This document shows, piece by piece, positions 48,673 through 56,541 of a stretch of DNA of 64,000 bases. The translations under genes were made by a program, and so were the position numbers. Source of the stretch: Chryseobacterium sp. W4I1 (lineage in GTDB: Bacteria; Bacteroidota; Bacteroidia; Flavobacteriales; Weeksellaceae); assembly GCF_030816115.1 (NCBI RefSeq), contig NZ_JAUSXQ010000001.1:62001-126000 (forward strand), written 5' to 3'. Position 1 is the first letter of the stretch. Each line of letters begins with the position of its first letter. The notes beneath the pieces are model-generated. The model did no database searches, had not been told where the DNA came from, and was given only the letters and a program-made list of their open reading frames with translations.

Positions 48673-48823
48673 ATATAATATGGCAGTGAAAACGATATTC
48701 TCAATTTGTATAGTATTAAATTTAGTATCAATGATTTTGATAATAAAATCTAAGTTTAAATTATTTAAGTCCAAGTCTTTAAATATCTTTTTTTTATTAC
48801 TGCAATCTTATTTTCACTATTAA
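48584..48823 (+). CDS. Small membrane protein, candidate immunity protein for the lipase-like tip
   Basis: A 79-residue protein with two hydrophobic helices (about 11-30 and 34-53). Its ATG lies inside the last 89 bases of the lipase-like tip frame. Position and membrane nature fit an immunity protein that protects the envelope from a lipase. No family is recognised, so this is based on context. Confidence 0.5.
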   Translation: MSKKLFPKKLVYFSQILSLVVTAVFFITYEYNMAVKTIFSICIVLNLVSMILIIKSKFKLFKSKSLNIFFLLLQSYFHY

Positions 48824-48928
48824 TGATAATTACAATGATTCTACTTTATATGCTAACAGATACATCAAGCTAAATATGTGGCTAATGTCCTCGCTAAGCA
48901 AAATCTATGAAAATTTGAGCTAAAAAAA

Positions 48929-48955
48929 TAAACCACTGCAATCTTCGGTGGTTTA
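48929..48955 (+). terminator. Weak hairpin between displaced modules
   Basis: TAAACCAC (48929-48936) pairs with GTGGTTTA (48948-48955) around an 11-base loop. It has no clear T-run behind it, so its action as a terminator is doubtful. The GTG from which the next frame could start lies in the right arm. Confidence 0.4.
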
Positions 48956-50639
48956 CAATTCAAAATACCATTTAGGAAATACAAGGTTAACTTTTACCAA
49001 AAATAGCGCAGGAGTTCTTGAATTAGTTGATAACAATGATTACTATCCATTTGGAATGAATCATCTGAAAACTGGGAATGCTTATTTTGGGCAGGGAACT
49101 TATAAAAACTACAAGTATAATGGAAAAGAATTGCAGGAAACAGGAATGTATGATTATGGAGCGAGGATGTATATGTCGGATATTGGGAGATGGGGTGTTA
49201 TCGATCCTCTAGCAGAACAATATCGTAGATGGTCACCATATAATTATGTAATGAACAATCCAATTAATTTTATTGATCCTGATGGTCGTGGTACAGAAAG
49301 CACGCATACAGATAAATTTGGAAATGTTGTTGCGGTTTATAATGATGGTGATTTAGGTGTTTACCGTCATGATGGTAATGCTAAAGAAACCCAACAGGAG
49401 CTTAATCAAAATTATTCTAAAGAAAATACTTCGGGAGGTGGAGAAAGAATGGGAAGAACACTTGTTTGGAACTCATTTACAAAGTTTGATAAAAAGGGAG
49501 AAACTCAACCAGCAGGTAAAATAAATTTTGGGTCTTTCCAAGCAAGAGATTGGCTTAATAATTTTAGTGATGCAATCTCTAAAGATACTGAAGCCAATGG
49601 AGGGTTTGTAGCAAGGATGAATTATGCTGTTAATGGTGGCGGAGGCGATAAATATGATTATAAGACGCAAAATGGAGGCGGTTTATACGCTGGTTCACAA
49701 ATAGCAGAAGGAGTATACGTTTCAGCCAGAGATGTTGGAAATTTTGCAGCAGGTAGGGCAGCTGCAATAACAGGACAAGATAAAATGGATTTCATGCTGA
49801 ATGCAGGAGGGTTTAATATATCGGGGAATAGTAAACTAGGGCTTATATTTAACAATTCACACTGGAAAAGTGAAGCCCAAAAAGCAGGCTTTCCAGCATA
49901 TGGAGAACATTTTAACTCCAATCTATTTCAGCGTTTAGGTTATGAAAATGTAACGACAGCTCAAGGAATAATTAAAAAAAGCAAAATAATATGGGGAGAC
50001 AAAAAAATAAAAAATATCTGTCTGCTTTTACCATTATTGCTATCTATTATAGCATGTGGACATCCTGATTTCGATAAATTTGAAGGCACTGGTTTTTCTT
50101 ATCAAATAAGTGCTGGTAAAACAGATATAGTACGTCTTAGATTTACTACTGATGAAGGAGCTCCTTCAATTCAGCTTTTTGACACAAAGGGAAGGCTTAA
50201 AGAAGAAGCTACTATTGCCCCAAGTTGGCCATTTGGGATGACTGCAATGAAAAATGATACCATACTAATGACCTATGTTGTTGGGGAGCGTGATCTTAAT
50301 ATATTTTTACGTTGGTTCAAAAAAGAGAAAGGCAAATACCATCCTACTCATATAGGCAATTATTCGATCCGCTATAACTATGAAATACAAAATGCATTTT
50401 TTATGGATCAAGATTCAGTACAGGTAGATTCATTGTATATTGATAAGAACACACAGATGATGTCTTTATTTTTAAAACAGAAATTAATTGTTAAAAAACC
50501 GATGTGTTTGTTTACGGTTGAGTCTTCAAATATATCGCTTTACGATCCATCAAGTAGCTCAAATATACCCTATACATTTGTAGACAATAAGAATATTGTT
50601 GAGGAGTATCTTAAAAAAGTTCTTGCTTTGTATAATTAA
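48948..50639 (+). CDS. Orphan RHS tip with Ntox44-like domain, read through into a lipoprotein
   Basis: The frame opens at GTG 48948, within RHS-core text ([59 protein letters not shown]), so it is a displaced tip without the natural N-terminus. The tip (about 125-353) has KYDYKTQN, ARDVGNFAAGRAAAITG, LNAGGFN and RLGYENV, which I match to the polymorphic toxin type 44 family with moderate confidence. After IIWGDKK the frame continues into a lipoprotein signal and a new domain. Removing one A from the A7 run at 50001-50007 would end the toxin at WGDKK and start the lipoprotein at ATG 49991. The fusion is therefore probably an artefact of one base. Confidence 0.7.
   Translation: MVYNSKYHLGNTRLTFTKNSAGVLELVDNNDYYPFGMNHLKTGNAYFGQGTYKNYKYNGKELQETGMYDYGARMYMSDIGRWGVIDPLAEQYRRWSPYNYVMNNPINFIDPDGRGTESTHTDKFGNVVAVYNDGDLGVYRHDGNAKETQQELNQNYSKENTSGGGERMGRTLVWNSFTKFDKKGETQPAGKINFGSFQARDWLNNFSDAISKDTEANGGFVARMNYAVNGGGGDKYDYKTQNGGGLYAGSQIAEGVYVSARDVGNFAAGRAAAITGQDKMDFMLNAGGFNISGNSKLGLIFNNSHWKSEAQKAGFPAYGEHFNSNLFQRLGYENVTTAQGIIKKSKIIWGDKKIKNICLLLPLLLSIIACGHPDFDKFEGTGFSYQISAGKTDIVRLRFTTDEGAPSIQLFDTKGRLKEEATIAPSWPFGMTAMKNDTILMTYVVGERDLNIFLRWFKKEKGKYHPTHIGNYSIRYNYEIQNAFFMDQDSVQVDSLYIDKNTQMMSLFLKQKLIVKKPMCLFTVESSNISLYDPSSSSNIPYTFVDNKNIVEEYLKKVLALYN
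49039..49283 (+). repeat. RHS core repeat, copy 3 (second displaced tip)
   Basis: DNA coding [18 protein letters not shown] is very close to 46559-46612, then diverges through MYDYGARMYMSDIGRW to the DPDGRG end used by the more common RHS core type. Confidence 0.8.
49991..50639 (+). CDS. Candidate immunity lipoprotein of the Ntox44-like tip (start frameshifted)
   Basis: If the A7 run at 50001-50007 had six A, this gene would begin MGRQKIKNICLLLPLLLSII with a lipobox ending IIACG, and its ATG would overlap the toxin end by about 20 bases. That is the usual layout of a toxin/immunity pair. As written, the frame is joined to the toxin. The mature part of about 190 residues is beta-rich with no known motif. 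A lipoprotein immunity factor suggests that the toxin acts in the periplasm, which fits poorly with a nuclease role sometimes predicted for this toxin class. Confidence 0.55.
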
Positions 50640-50912
50640 TTTACTTTCCAATGTTGGCTATCTACCAACCATGTTACCAATAAAATATAGCGTTGAAAAT
50701 CAACGCTATATTTTAATATTCAAAATGGAATTTAAAGTTTTAAAATGATATCTTGGAAGTTGAATAAAAGAAATTGAAAATAGGTAATTCAAAATATTGA
50801 CAGTTATACAAGATGCTTCAAAAAGGTTGGCAGGTACTGTATTTACAATTCACAAAGATCATTTGAGAAATTATGAAGCAAGCTTTATATGACAGATTTA
50901 AGAAGACCCCTT
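50640..50912. other. Right end of the island, non-coding or decayed
   Basis: After the terminator at 50682-50714 an open stretch of about 30 codons reads VIQDASKRLAGTVFTIHKDH and ends near 50890, just before the second tRNA fragment. It has no start codon or known match and may be a remnant. Nothing else is visible. Confidence 0.4.
50682..50714 (+). terminator. Strong hairpin terminator at the end of the toxin cluster
   Basis: AAAATATAGCGTTGA and TCAACGCTATATTTT form a perfect 15-bp stem around AAA. It follows the last stop codon by 42 bases. Confidence 0.85.
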
Positions 50913-50956
50913 ACTCATAATCAGGTGGTCCCTGGTTCGAGCCCAGGTGGGACCAC
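50913..50956 (+). repeat. attR-like 44-bp direct repeat (tRNA-Met 3' fragment)
   Basis: Identical to 38507-38550. It holds the anticodon loop, variable loop, T arm and 3' acceptor strand but no 5' half, so it cannot make a tRNA. The terminator directly behind it was probably the original tRNA terminator. Confidence 0.88.
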
Positions 50957-50995
50957 AAAAAACCGTAATACTCCAATAAAGTATTGCGGTTTTTT
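50957..50995. terminator. Bidirectional terminator between the island and the antiporter gene
   Basis: AAAAAACCGTAATACT (50957-50972) pairs with AGTATTGCGGTTTTTT (50980-50995) with one wobble. T-runs follow on both strands. It serves the minus-strand antiporter gene as well as rightward transcripts. Confidence 0.8.
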
Positions 50996-51015
50996 ATTTT
51001 CTATCAAGTAATATT

Positions 51016-52593
51016 TTAACTTTTCATATTCAGTCTTTCCTCCTGAAGATCAAGTAAACGAAGGTGTTTTCTGATGATCTCTTCATCTAGTAAAAGTTCT
51101 TCGCGGTTTTTATTAATAAGCCATATTCTTTGAGTTTCGAGAATGTCAATATAAATATTCCGGTATTCCGTGTAATTAATAATGATCTCTGAACTGCTCA
51201 ATTGTTTCTCGTATTTCTCTAATTGATCTTTCAATGCAGGAAAGCTTTCTATTTTGTGAGCATAATCGCTACGAATTTTATCAACTGCCACTTGAGCAAG
51301 ACTGTTCTGAATGTCATAATCAATTTCCTTTTCGCTTCTCACAAAATCACGGTCTATGGGTGGGAATTTTTTTAATAAAAAAGGAAGCGTAAGCCCTTGG
51401 ACAAGCAATGTTAAAAGAATCACGATAAATGTGATAAAAAGAACCAGATTTCTTTGTGGGAAAGGAGTTCCGTCGTCTAAAGTCAGGGGAATAGAAAGTG
51501 CTGCAGCTAAGGAGACTACACCTCTCATTCCGGTCCAGCCAATAATCATGGGCGTTTTCCATCCAGGAGATTGTGCATCTGCAACGGTGATGAAATTTCT
51601 CATAATTAAGGTCGTAACCACCGCTGCATAGCCTGCGAAAATTCTTACAATCACTAAAACTGCAGTAACTGCAACTCCATAACCTATTGCTGTATAAATA
51701 TCGGTGTCACCTAAACCGGAAACAATCTCGGGAAGATCTAAGCCAATGAGCATGAAAACAATCCCATTGAGTAAAAAACAAAAACTCTCCCAAACTGTTA
51801 CCGTACGTATTCTGGAGGCGCTGCTCAAAAAATCGTGGCTACGATAAGAAAGAAATAAGCCGCCACTTACCACTGCCAAAACTCCGGAAGCATGAAGCTG
51901 CTCTGCTGCCAGATACATCGAAAAGGGCGCAATAAAAGTGAGTAAAATGTCTGTGTTTGAATCGGTAGGTAAAATCTTGTGCATTTTCAGAAAAATATAC
52001 GCGATTAGAAGTCCGATTCCTACGCCACCAATGCACATCCATACAAAACTTCCGGCTGCTTCGTGCCATACAAACTGTCCGGTTGCTGCAGCAATCATCG
52101 CAAACCGGAAAATAATTAAGGAAGAAGCATCATTCAGCAAACTTTCGCCTTCAAGAATGGAAGCCAGTCTTTTGGGTACTTTTACAAATTTCAGAATCGC
52201 TCCGGCACTTACCGCATCGGGTGGAGAAACAATTCCACCCAATAAAAAACCTAGCGCTAAAGAAAACCCCGGGATAAAATAATTAGCGAAAACGGCAACC
52301 GATAATGCGGTGAAAAATACAACGACGAAAGCAAAACTGAAGATTATCCTGCGCCACCGCCAAAGTTCTTTCCATGAGGTTGACCAGGCTGCTTCATACA
52401 ATAAGGGTGGTAGAAAAATGATAAATATTAATTCTGGTTCTATTTTTATGGGTGGTACGCCTGGAATAAAACTTATTAAAAGACCCGCCAACACAAGCAA
52501 AACAGGATAGGCAACCTGAATTTTCTTAGCCAGCATAATAAGTAGGGTGATGAGCAGAACCAAAAAAAGATAGAATTCGAAATTTTCTAACAT
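51016..52593 (-). CDS. Na+/H+ antiporter, CPA1 family
   Basis: The 525-residue membrane protein has about 12 helices and a hydrophilic C-terminal domain of about 125 residues (from PIDRDFVRSEKEID). The NDASSLIIFR segment in the middle carries the Asn-Asp transport pair of CPA1 exchangers (NhaP/YjcE type), and GWTGMRGVVSLAAALSIPL is the later conserved helix. It probably exports Na+ in exchange for H+. A terminator lies 20 bases downstream of its stop. Confidence 0.9.
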   Translation of the reverse strand: MLENFEFYLFLVLLITLLIMLAKKIQVAYPVLLVLAGLLISFIPGVPPIKIEPELIFIIFLPPLLYEAAWSTSWKELWRWRRIIFSFAFVVVFFTALSVAVFANYFIPGFSLALGFLLGGIVSPPDAVSAGAILKFVKVPKRLASILEGESLLNDASSLIIFRFAMIAAATGQFVWHEAAGSFVWMCIGGVGIGLLIAYIFLKMHKILPTDSNTDILLTFIAPFSMYLAAEQLHASGVLAVVSGGLFLSYRSHDFLSSASRIRTVTVWESFCFLLNGIVFMLIGLDLPEIVSGLGDTDIYTAIGYGVAVTAVLVIVRIFAGYAAVVTTLIMRNFITVADAQSPGWKTPMIIGWTGMRGVVSLAAALSIPLTLDDGTPFPQRNLVLFITFIVILLTLLVQGLTLPFLLKKFPPIDRDFVRSEKEIDYDIQNSLAQVAVDKIRSDYAHKIESFPALKDQLEKYEKQLSSSEIIINYTEYRNIYIDILETQRIWLINKNREELLLDEEIIRKHLRLLDLQEERLNMKS

Positions 52594-52931
52594 GTGTAAA
52601 TTTTACATAAATATATAGTAAATTTTTAGAAATATATTGAGCGAATTTAAACTTAAGCAGACTCTAAATGTTGTTATAAAGCTTATATAAAATGGGACAA
52701 TAAATTTGGATTGTTTCTATTTTGAAAAAACGTAAATCAAAAATAGATTTATCCGGTGGAGATGTCGACGGCAGCCATATAAATTTATGTTAAGGCCCAG
52801 GAATTAGGGATAATGGTAATATTACTACTATAAAATAAACTCAGATACAAGTAATTAAAATTATTAACTTTGTAGCTCTCAGGGTGATTATCACTGAAAA
52901 TGTTTTACGATTACCATCAAACAAAAATAAG
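52594..52931. other. Intergenic region between the antiporter and map genes
   Basis: About 340 bases without a credible gene. A -7 motif TAACTTTG is at 52865-52872 and no matching -33 TTTG is seen. The rest is AT-rich apart from a GC-richer patch near 52755-52775. Confidence 0.45.
52865..52872 (+). promoter_or_regulatory. -7 element of map
   Basis: TAACTTTG matches TAnnTTTG. A start point near 52879 would leave about 53 bases before ATG 52932 but only about five before the alternative ATG 52884, which supports the shorter protein. Confidence 0.5.
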
Positions 52932-53696
52932 ATGTCAATAACAAATGAACAGGAATTAGCAGGAATGCAAAAAGCAAGTGAAGCTGTTGCGTATACCTTA
53001 AAGGAGATGATTAATTATGCTCAGGCCGGCATGACAACAAAAGATCTTGATGAATATGGGGCTAAAATATTATCAGACTTCGGGGCCAAATCTGCGCCTC
53101 ATCTTACCTATGGTTTTCCGGGGTGGACCTGTATAAGTGTGGATAATGAATTCTGTCACGGTATTCCTACAGAAAAAAGGATTTTAAAAGAAGGCGATCT
53201 TATCAATATCGATGTTTCTGCAGAGCTTAATGGATTCTGGGCAGATAACGGAGGTTCCTTTATTATCGGAAAAGATATCAACCAGCATCAGAAATTGGTA
53301 GATGCTTCCAAAGATATTTTACAAAAAGCCATCAACAATATAAAAGGAGGCGTTAAAATAGCCGATATCGGATTTCTTATGGAAACCGAAGCTAAAAAAA
53401 GAGGCTTTAAAGTCATTAAAAACCTTGCCGGTCACGGGATTGGTAGAAGCCTGCATGAGCAGCCGGATGAATTAATGAATTACAGAAACCGTTATGATTC
53501 CAGACGCTTCAAAAAAAATTCTGTAGTGGCCATTGAAACATTCATTTCCACAACATCAGATATTGCAGTGGAATTAAATGATGGCTGGACGATGGTTGGA
53601 AACAAAGGCGGTTATATGGCACAACACGAACATACCATTGTAGTAACAGACGGAAAACCAATTATTTTGACTCAGATGAATGAAATTCTGAACTAA
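52932..53696 (+). CDS. map: Type I methionyl aminopeptidase
   Basis: Removes the initiator methionine from new proteins. The five metal ligands are in INIDVSAELNGFWADNGGSF (two Asp), LAGHGIGRSLHE (His), VVAIETFI (Glu) and AQHEHTIVV (Glu). I chose ATG 52932 (MSITNEQELAGMQKAS) over ATG 52884, whose extra 16 residues are not family-like. The protein then has 254 residues, the usual size. Confidence 0.93.
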   Translation: MSITNEQELAGMQKASEAVAYTLKEMINYAQAGMTTKDLDEYGAKILSDFGAKSAPHLTYGFPGWTCISVDNEFCHGIPTEKRILKEGDLINIDVSAELNGFWADNGGSFIIGKDINQHQKLVDASKDILQKAINNIKGGVKIADIGFLMETEAKKRGFKVIKNLAGHGIGRSLHEQPDELMNYRNRYDSRRFKKNSVVAIETFISTTSDIAVELNDGWTMVGNKGGYMAQHEHTIVVTDGKPIILTQMNEILN

Positions 53697-53717
53697 AATT
53701 AAGATTAATATCAATAT

Positions 53718-53749
53718 AAAAGCCACTCACAGTCATGTAAGTGGCTTTT
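53718..53749. terminator. Bidirectional intrinsic terminator
   Basis: AAAAGCCACT (53718-53727) pairs perfectly with AGTGGCTTTT (53740-53749). It lies between the convergent map and bacteriocin-like genes. Confidence 0.82.
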
Positions 53750-53765
53750 CATTTTTAAGGCATTC

Positions 53766-53972
53766 TTATAAAGGCAGTGTATAATCACATTTTGGATCAT
53801 TGCCGATTTCAACACCCGGAATCACTTCGCCACCCGGGCAATACTGATTACATGCATTCCATATTTTGGTACTGTTAATGTAACAGAAACAATTGCATGG
53901 ATAAGCCGGAATGGGCCCAGCTCCGTAAACTTCCTTTAAATGGTGTCTTCCGATTTTCTTTAAATCTTTCAT
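53766..53972 (-). CDS. Bacteriocin-like leader peptide, second gene
   Basis: A 68-residue peptide with leader MKDLKKIGRHHLKEVYGAG, where GAG replaces the double-glycine site, then a core with five cysteines (CNCFC, C, C) and a sixth near the end (KCDYTLPL). The leader matches the layout of the peptide at 30337-30519 (basic start, R-x-x-L-[KR]-x-[IV]-x-G). It has its own terminator. As for the first peptide, no export or modification genes are adjacent. Confidence 0.6.
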   Translation of the reverse strand: MKDLKKIGRHHLKEVYGAGPIPAYPCNCFCYINSTKIWNACNQYCPGGEVIPGVEIGNDPKCDYTLPL

Positions 53973-54081
53973 AATGAATATTGTTTTGGTTGGTTGAGTG
54001 AAGTTAATAAAAAATTATAAATGGATTCTGAAATATTTACATAAGTAATTCATAATCATATATTAACCAAAAAAATAATTA

Positions 54082-56223
54082 CTATTTTCCTCCACCGCTA
54101 TTCTTTTCTACATCAGTTTTTGTGTTGTCTTTTACTTTCTGGTTTCCAAAACGCTTCACGAAAGAAAGTGAAAATCCGTACCAATCCGATCTCGTAGAAC
54201 TTCTGATCGTTCCTCCCTGGCTGAAGGTGGTATTGTCAAAAGTAGGTCTGCTGAAAATATTCATCAGCTGAAGGCTTACTTCCATCTGTGTTTTAGGGAA
54301 TATTTTGGTTGCGGAGATATTGTGGAAAACATTCGTTTTATTTGCATAGGAATTTCCATTATTTTGGTTAGAAAGTTCCACCCACGCACTCAGATTAATA
54401 TTTTTGTTAAAAAGATTGGTATAGGAAAGATTGGCTGAAGCACCCATATAGCTGATGTAATCTTTACCTTCTAGTTTGTTTACTGCATTAAAATCACTAT
54501 TATCAATATAGTACCATCCGGCTCCAACATTCACATTCAATTTATTTTTGAGAAAAGTCTGGTTTGTATTGGCAAAAAGATAATACTTCTGTACTTTCCC
54601 GTTTAAGTTAGCAGGTAAAGTAACATTTCTGCCGTCTTCCTCTGCAAAAGAAGTCCAGTAATCCTTGTCCGTATACATATATCTCGCTGAAATAAAATAC
54701 TTTTTCAGAATTCCGAACTTCATATAAAGCCTGTGGCTTGGATTCGGCTCCAGATCCATATTTCCGCGTGAATACGTTCCATCATTCGTGGGCACCAGAA
54801 AAGGATTGAATTCCGAATACCACGGACGCCAAAGGTTACGGTTGTAGGTCAAACTCAGATCATATTTATCCGAAAAAGAATATTTTACCAACAAATTAGG
54901 AAGCAGTGTACTGTAAGAATCCTTTCTTTCCGTACCCGCTACATCCTGCCTCATTTTAAAATCAATATGTTCATAACGGACTCCAACTCTTGTTTCCAGC
55001 TTCTCAAAAAATGTTTTACTGTAGTTCACATACAATGAATTGATATTATCCTCGTAATGGAAAACATCATTCGTACGGAGGTTATCAGCATTATTTCCTG
55101 ACAGATTATTAGGAATCACATTATTATTGAAATCCATTTTCCCACCCACTTCAAAATTTCCGCCTTTTCCAAGCGGTTGGGTATAATCTACTTTTATATA
55201 ATAGTTACGGGTCTGTTCGTGAGAATTCACGCCAAGCAGTCTTAAGTCCGGAGAAATGTTGGATGTCTTTAAAAATTCATTGATATTTTCCTGAGAATTG
55301 TAATTGGTACCTAAATTCACATCCAATATCCTGTTTTTTTCCTTATCATAATACTTATAAAATACATTGGTTCCCAACGTACGGTAATGTCCTGTGGCAT
55401 CCTGGTCCTGGTGATAAGAATCGAAAAGCACATCATTCTTCGATCTGAGGAAATCAGAATCAGACGTTGTGGTACTTTTACTTTGGTAATATTCCAGAAT
55501 AAGTCCTATGTTGTTTTTATCATTCAGTTCATATTCGGAAGTAGAAGAAAAAGAAGGGCTTAGATTTCTGCTTATATTATCATTCTTGGTTTGGGTCACG
55601 TCATTATCTTTGTATAATGAATTGATATAAAAGCTTTTCTGTGCCCATGTATTGTCGCTGTAACTTCCGACCAGGGTTTGTGTGAAATTTTTCTTATGAT
55701 AATTCAGGTTAAGATTCGTATACTGTGAATTCTTCGTATTCTGCCTGTTGTTAAAAGTTACGCTGCCTTTCATTCCTTCGTCGTCCCTCTTTTTCAGGAC
55801 AATATTAATCACTGATCCTGCTGTTTCATAGCGTGATGAGGGACTTGTGATTACCTCAATTTTCATCAGGTTGTCGGCAGGAATGGTTTTCAGGTACTCC
55901 TTTAATTCCTTACCGGTAAATACCGATTTTCTATCATTGATGTAAACCGTCACCGATTCTCCTTCAGCTTTTATCGCATCATTATTATCAATACTTACCA
56001 GAGGAGTCATTCTAAGAACATCCCAAGTCGTATTCCCGGCAAGAATAGCACTGTTGGCTACATTAAATACCGTCCGGTCCACTTTAGACTCTACTGTCGG
56101 TTTTCTAGCCGTTAAAGTCACACCTTCAATCTGGTTTTCCTTCTGCTTGATCGTGTCAGTTTTTACTTGTGCAAAACTTAAAGTTCCTATTAGTAAAACC
56201 GCTGAAGATATAATTTTTTTCAT
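54082..56223 (-). CDS. TonB-dependent receptor-like outer-membrane barrel protein
   Basis: The 713-residue product has a signal peptide (MKKIISSAVLLIGTLSFAQ) and a plug domain at about 30-160 (QIEGVTLTARKP, WDVLRMTPLVSIDNND, VYINDRKSVFTGKELKEYL). A long barrel with regular aromatic strands follows. It lacks the usual carboxypeptidase-regulatory N-terminal domain and matches the outer-membrane beta-barrel family related to SusC/TonB receptors. The tail ends KNSGGGK rather than in a terminal aromatic. The substrate is unknown; no transporter genes flank it. Confidence 0.85.
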   Translation of the reverse strand: MKKIISSAVLLIGTLSFAQVKTDTIKQKENQIEGVTLTARKPTVESKVDRTVFNVANSAILAGNTTWDVLRMTPLVSIDNNDAIKAEGESVTVYINDRKSVFTGKELKEYLKTIPADNLMKIEVITSPSSRYETAGSVINIVLKKRDDEGMKGSVTFNNRQNTKNSQYTNLNLNYHKKNFTQTLVGSYSDNTWAQKSFYINSLYKDNDVTQTKNDNISRNLSPSFSSTSEYELNDKNNIGLILEYYQSKSTTTSDSDFLRSKNDVLFDSYHQDQDATGHYRTLGTNVFYKYYDKEKNRILDVNLGTNYNSQENINEFLKTSNISPDLRLLGVNSHEQTRNYYIKVDYTQPLGKGGNFEVGGKMDFNNNVIPNNLSGNNADNLRTNDVFHYEDNINSLYVNYSKTFFEKLETRVGVRYEHIDFKMRQDVAGTERKDSYSTLLPNLLVKYSFSDKYDLSLTYNRNLWRPWYSEFNPFLVPTNDGTYSRGNMDLEPNPSHRLYMKFGILKKYFISARYMYTDKDYWTSFAEEDGRNVTLPANLNGKVQKYYLFANTNQTFLKNKLNVNVGAGWYYIDNSDFNAVNKLEGKDYISYMGASANLSYTNLFNKNINLSAWVELSNQNNGNSYANKTNVFHNISATKIFPKTQMEVSLQLMNIFSRPTFDNTTFSQGGTIRSSTRSDWYGFSLSFVKRFGNQKVKDNTKTDVEKNSGGGK

Positions 56224-56541
56224 TCAAAGTGATATTTCACCAATAAGACAGTTATTGCAGCATCTTTGTTACATCCTTTTTTGAAAAAAAAGAAAATATT
56301 TTAAAGAAGTGATTGTACTATTTAAAAATTTATCTTCTGCTCCTATTATAATTTATTTTCATTTTTTTTGCCCTTAAATAAGTATTTTATTAATTGAATT
56401 AGCTTTAAAGATACATCTGTGGGGCATATAAAGTAAAATGCATCATTTATTCGTCCATTGATATAAATAAGAAACCTAATTCTTATATTTATTATTCTGA
56501 TACCTCTTTTAATTAAAGATTCAGAACTTAAAAAAAACGGA
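56224..56541. other. Intergenic region between divergent barrel and hydrolase genes
   Basis: About 318 very AT-rich bases that must hold both promoters. I find no exact TAnnTTTG box at a fitting distance and no convincing frame or hairpin. Confidence 0.4.

Larger units (their letters stand above)
38551..50912. mobile_element. Genomic island in tRNA-Met carrying T9SS and YD/RHS toxin genes
   Basis: About 12.4 kb lie between the tRNA gene and a second copy of its 3' end. All genes in the interval point the same way and are accessory: a T9SS propeller protein, two long YD-repeat proteins, and toxin/immunity modules. Housekeeping genes resume on both sides. No integrase, relaxase or transposase is left, so the element is either a decayed island or a passenger cut down by deletion. 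The DNA is visibly more AT-rich than its neighbours; I did not compute the difference. Confidence 0.75.

Noticed and set aside
50800..50890. Open stretch of about 30 codons (HKDHLRNYEAS) at the right end of the island
   Set aside because: No start codon or recognised family; it could be a remnant of a recombinase or other gene, but I cannot support that.
50913..50956. Second tRNA-Met gene
   Set aside because: Only the 3' part is present; the 5' acceptor strand and D arm are missing, so it is an attachment-site copy and not a tRNA.
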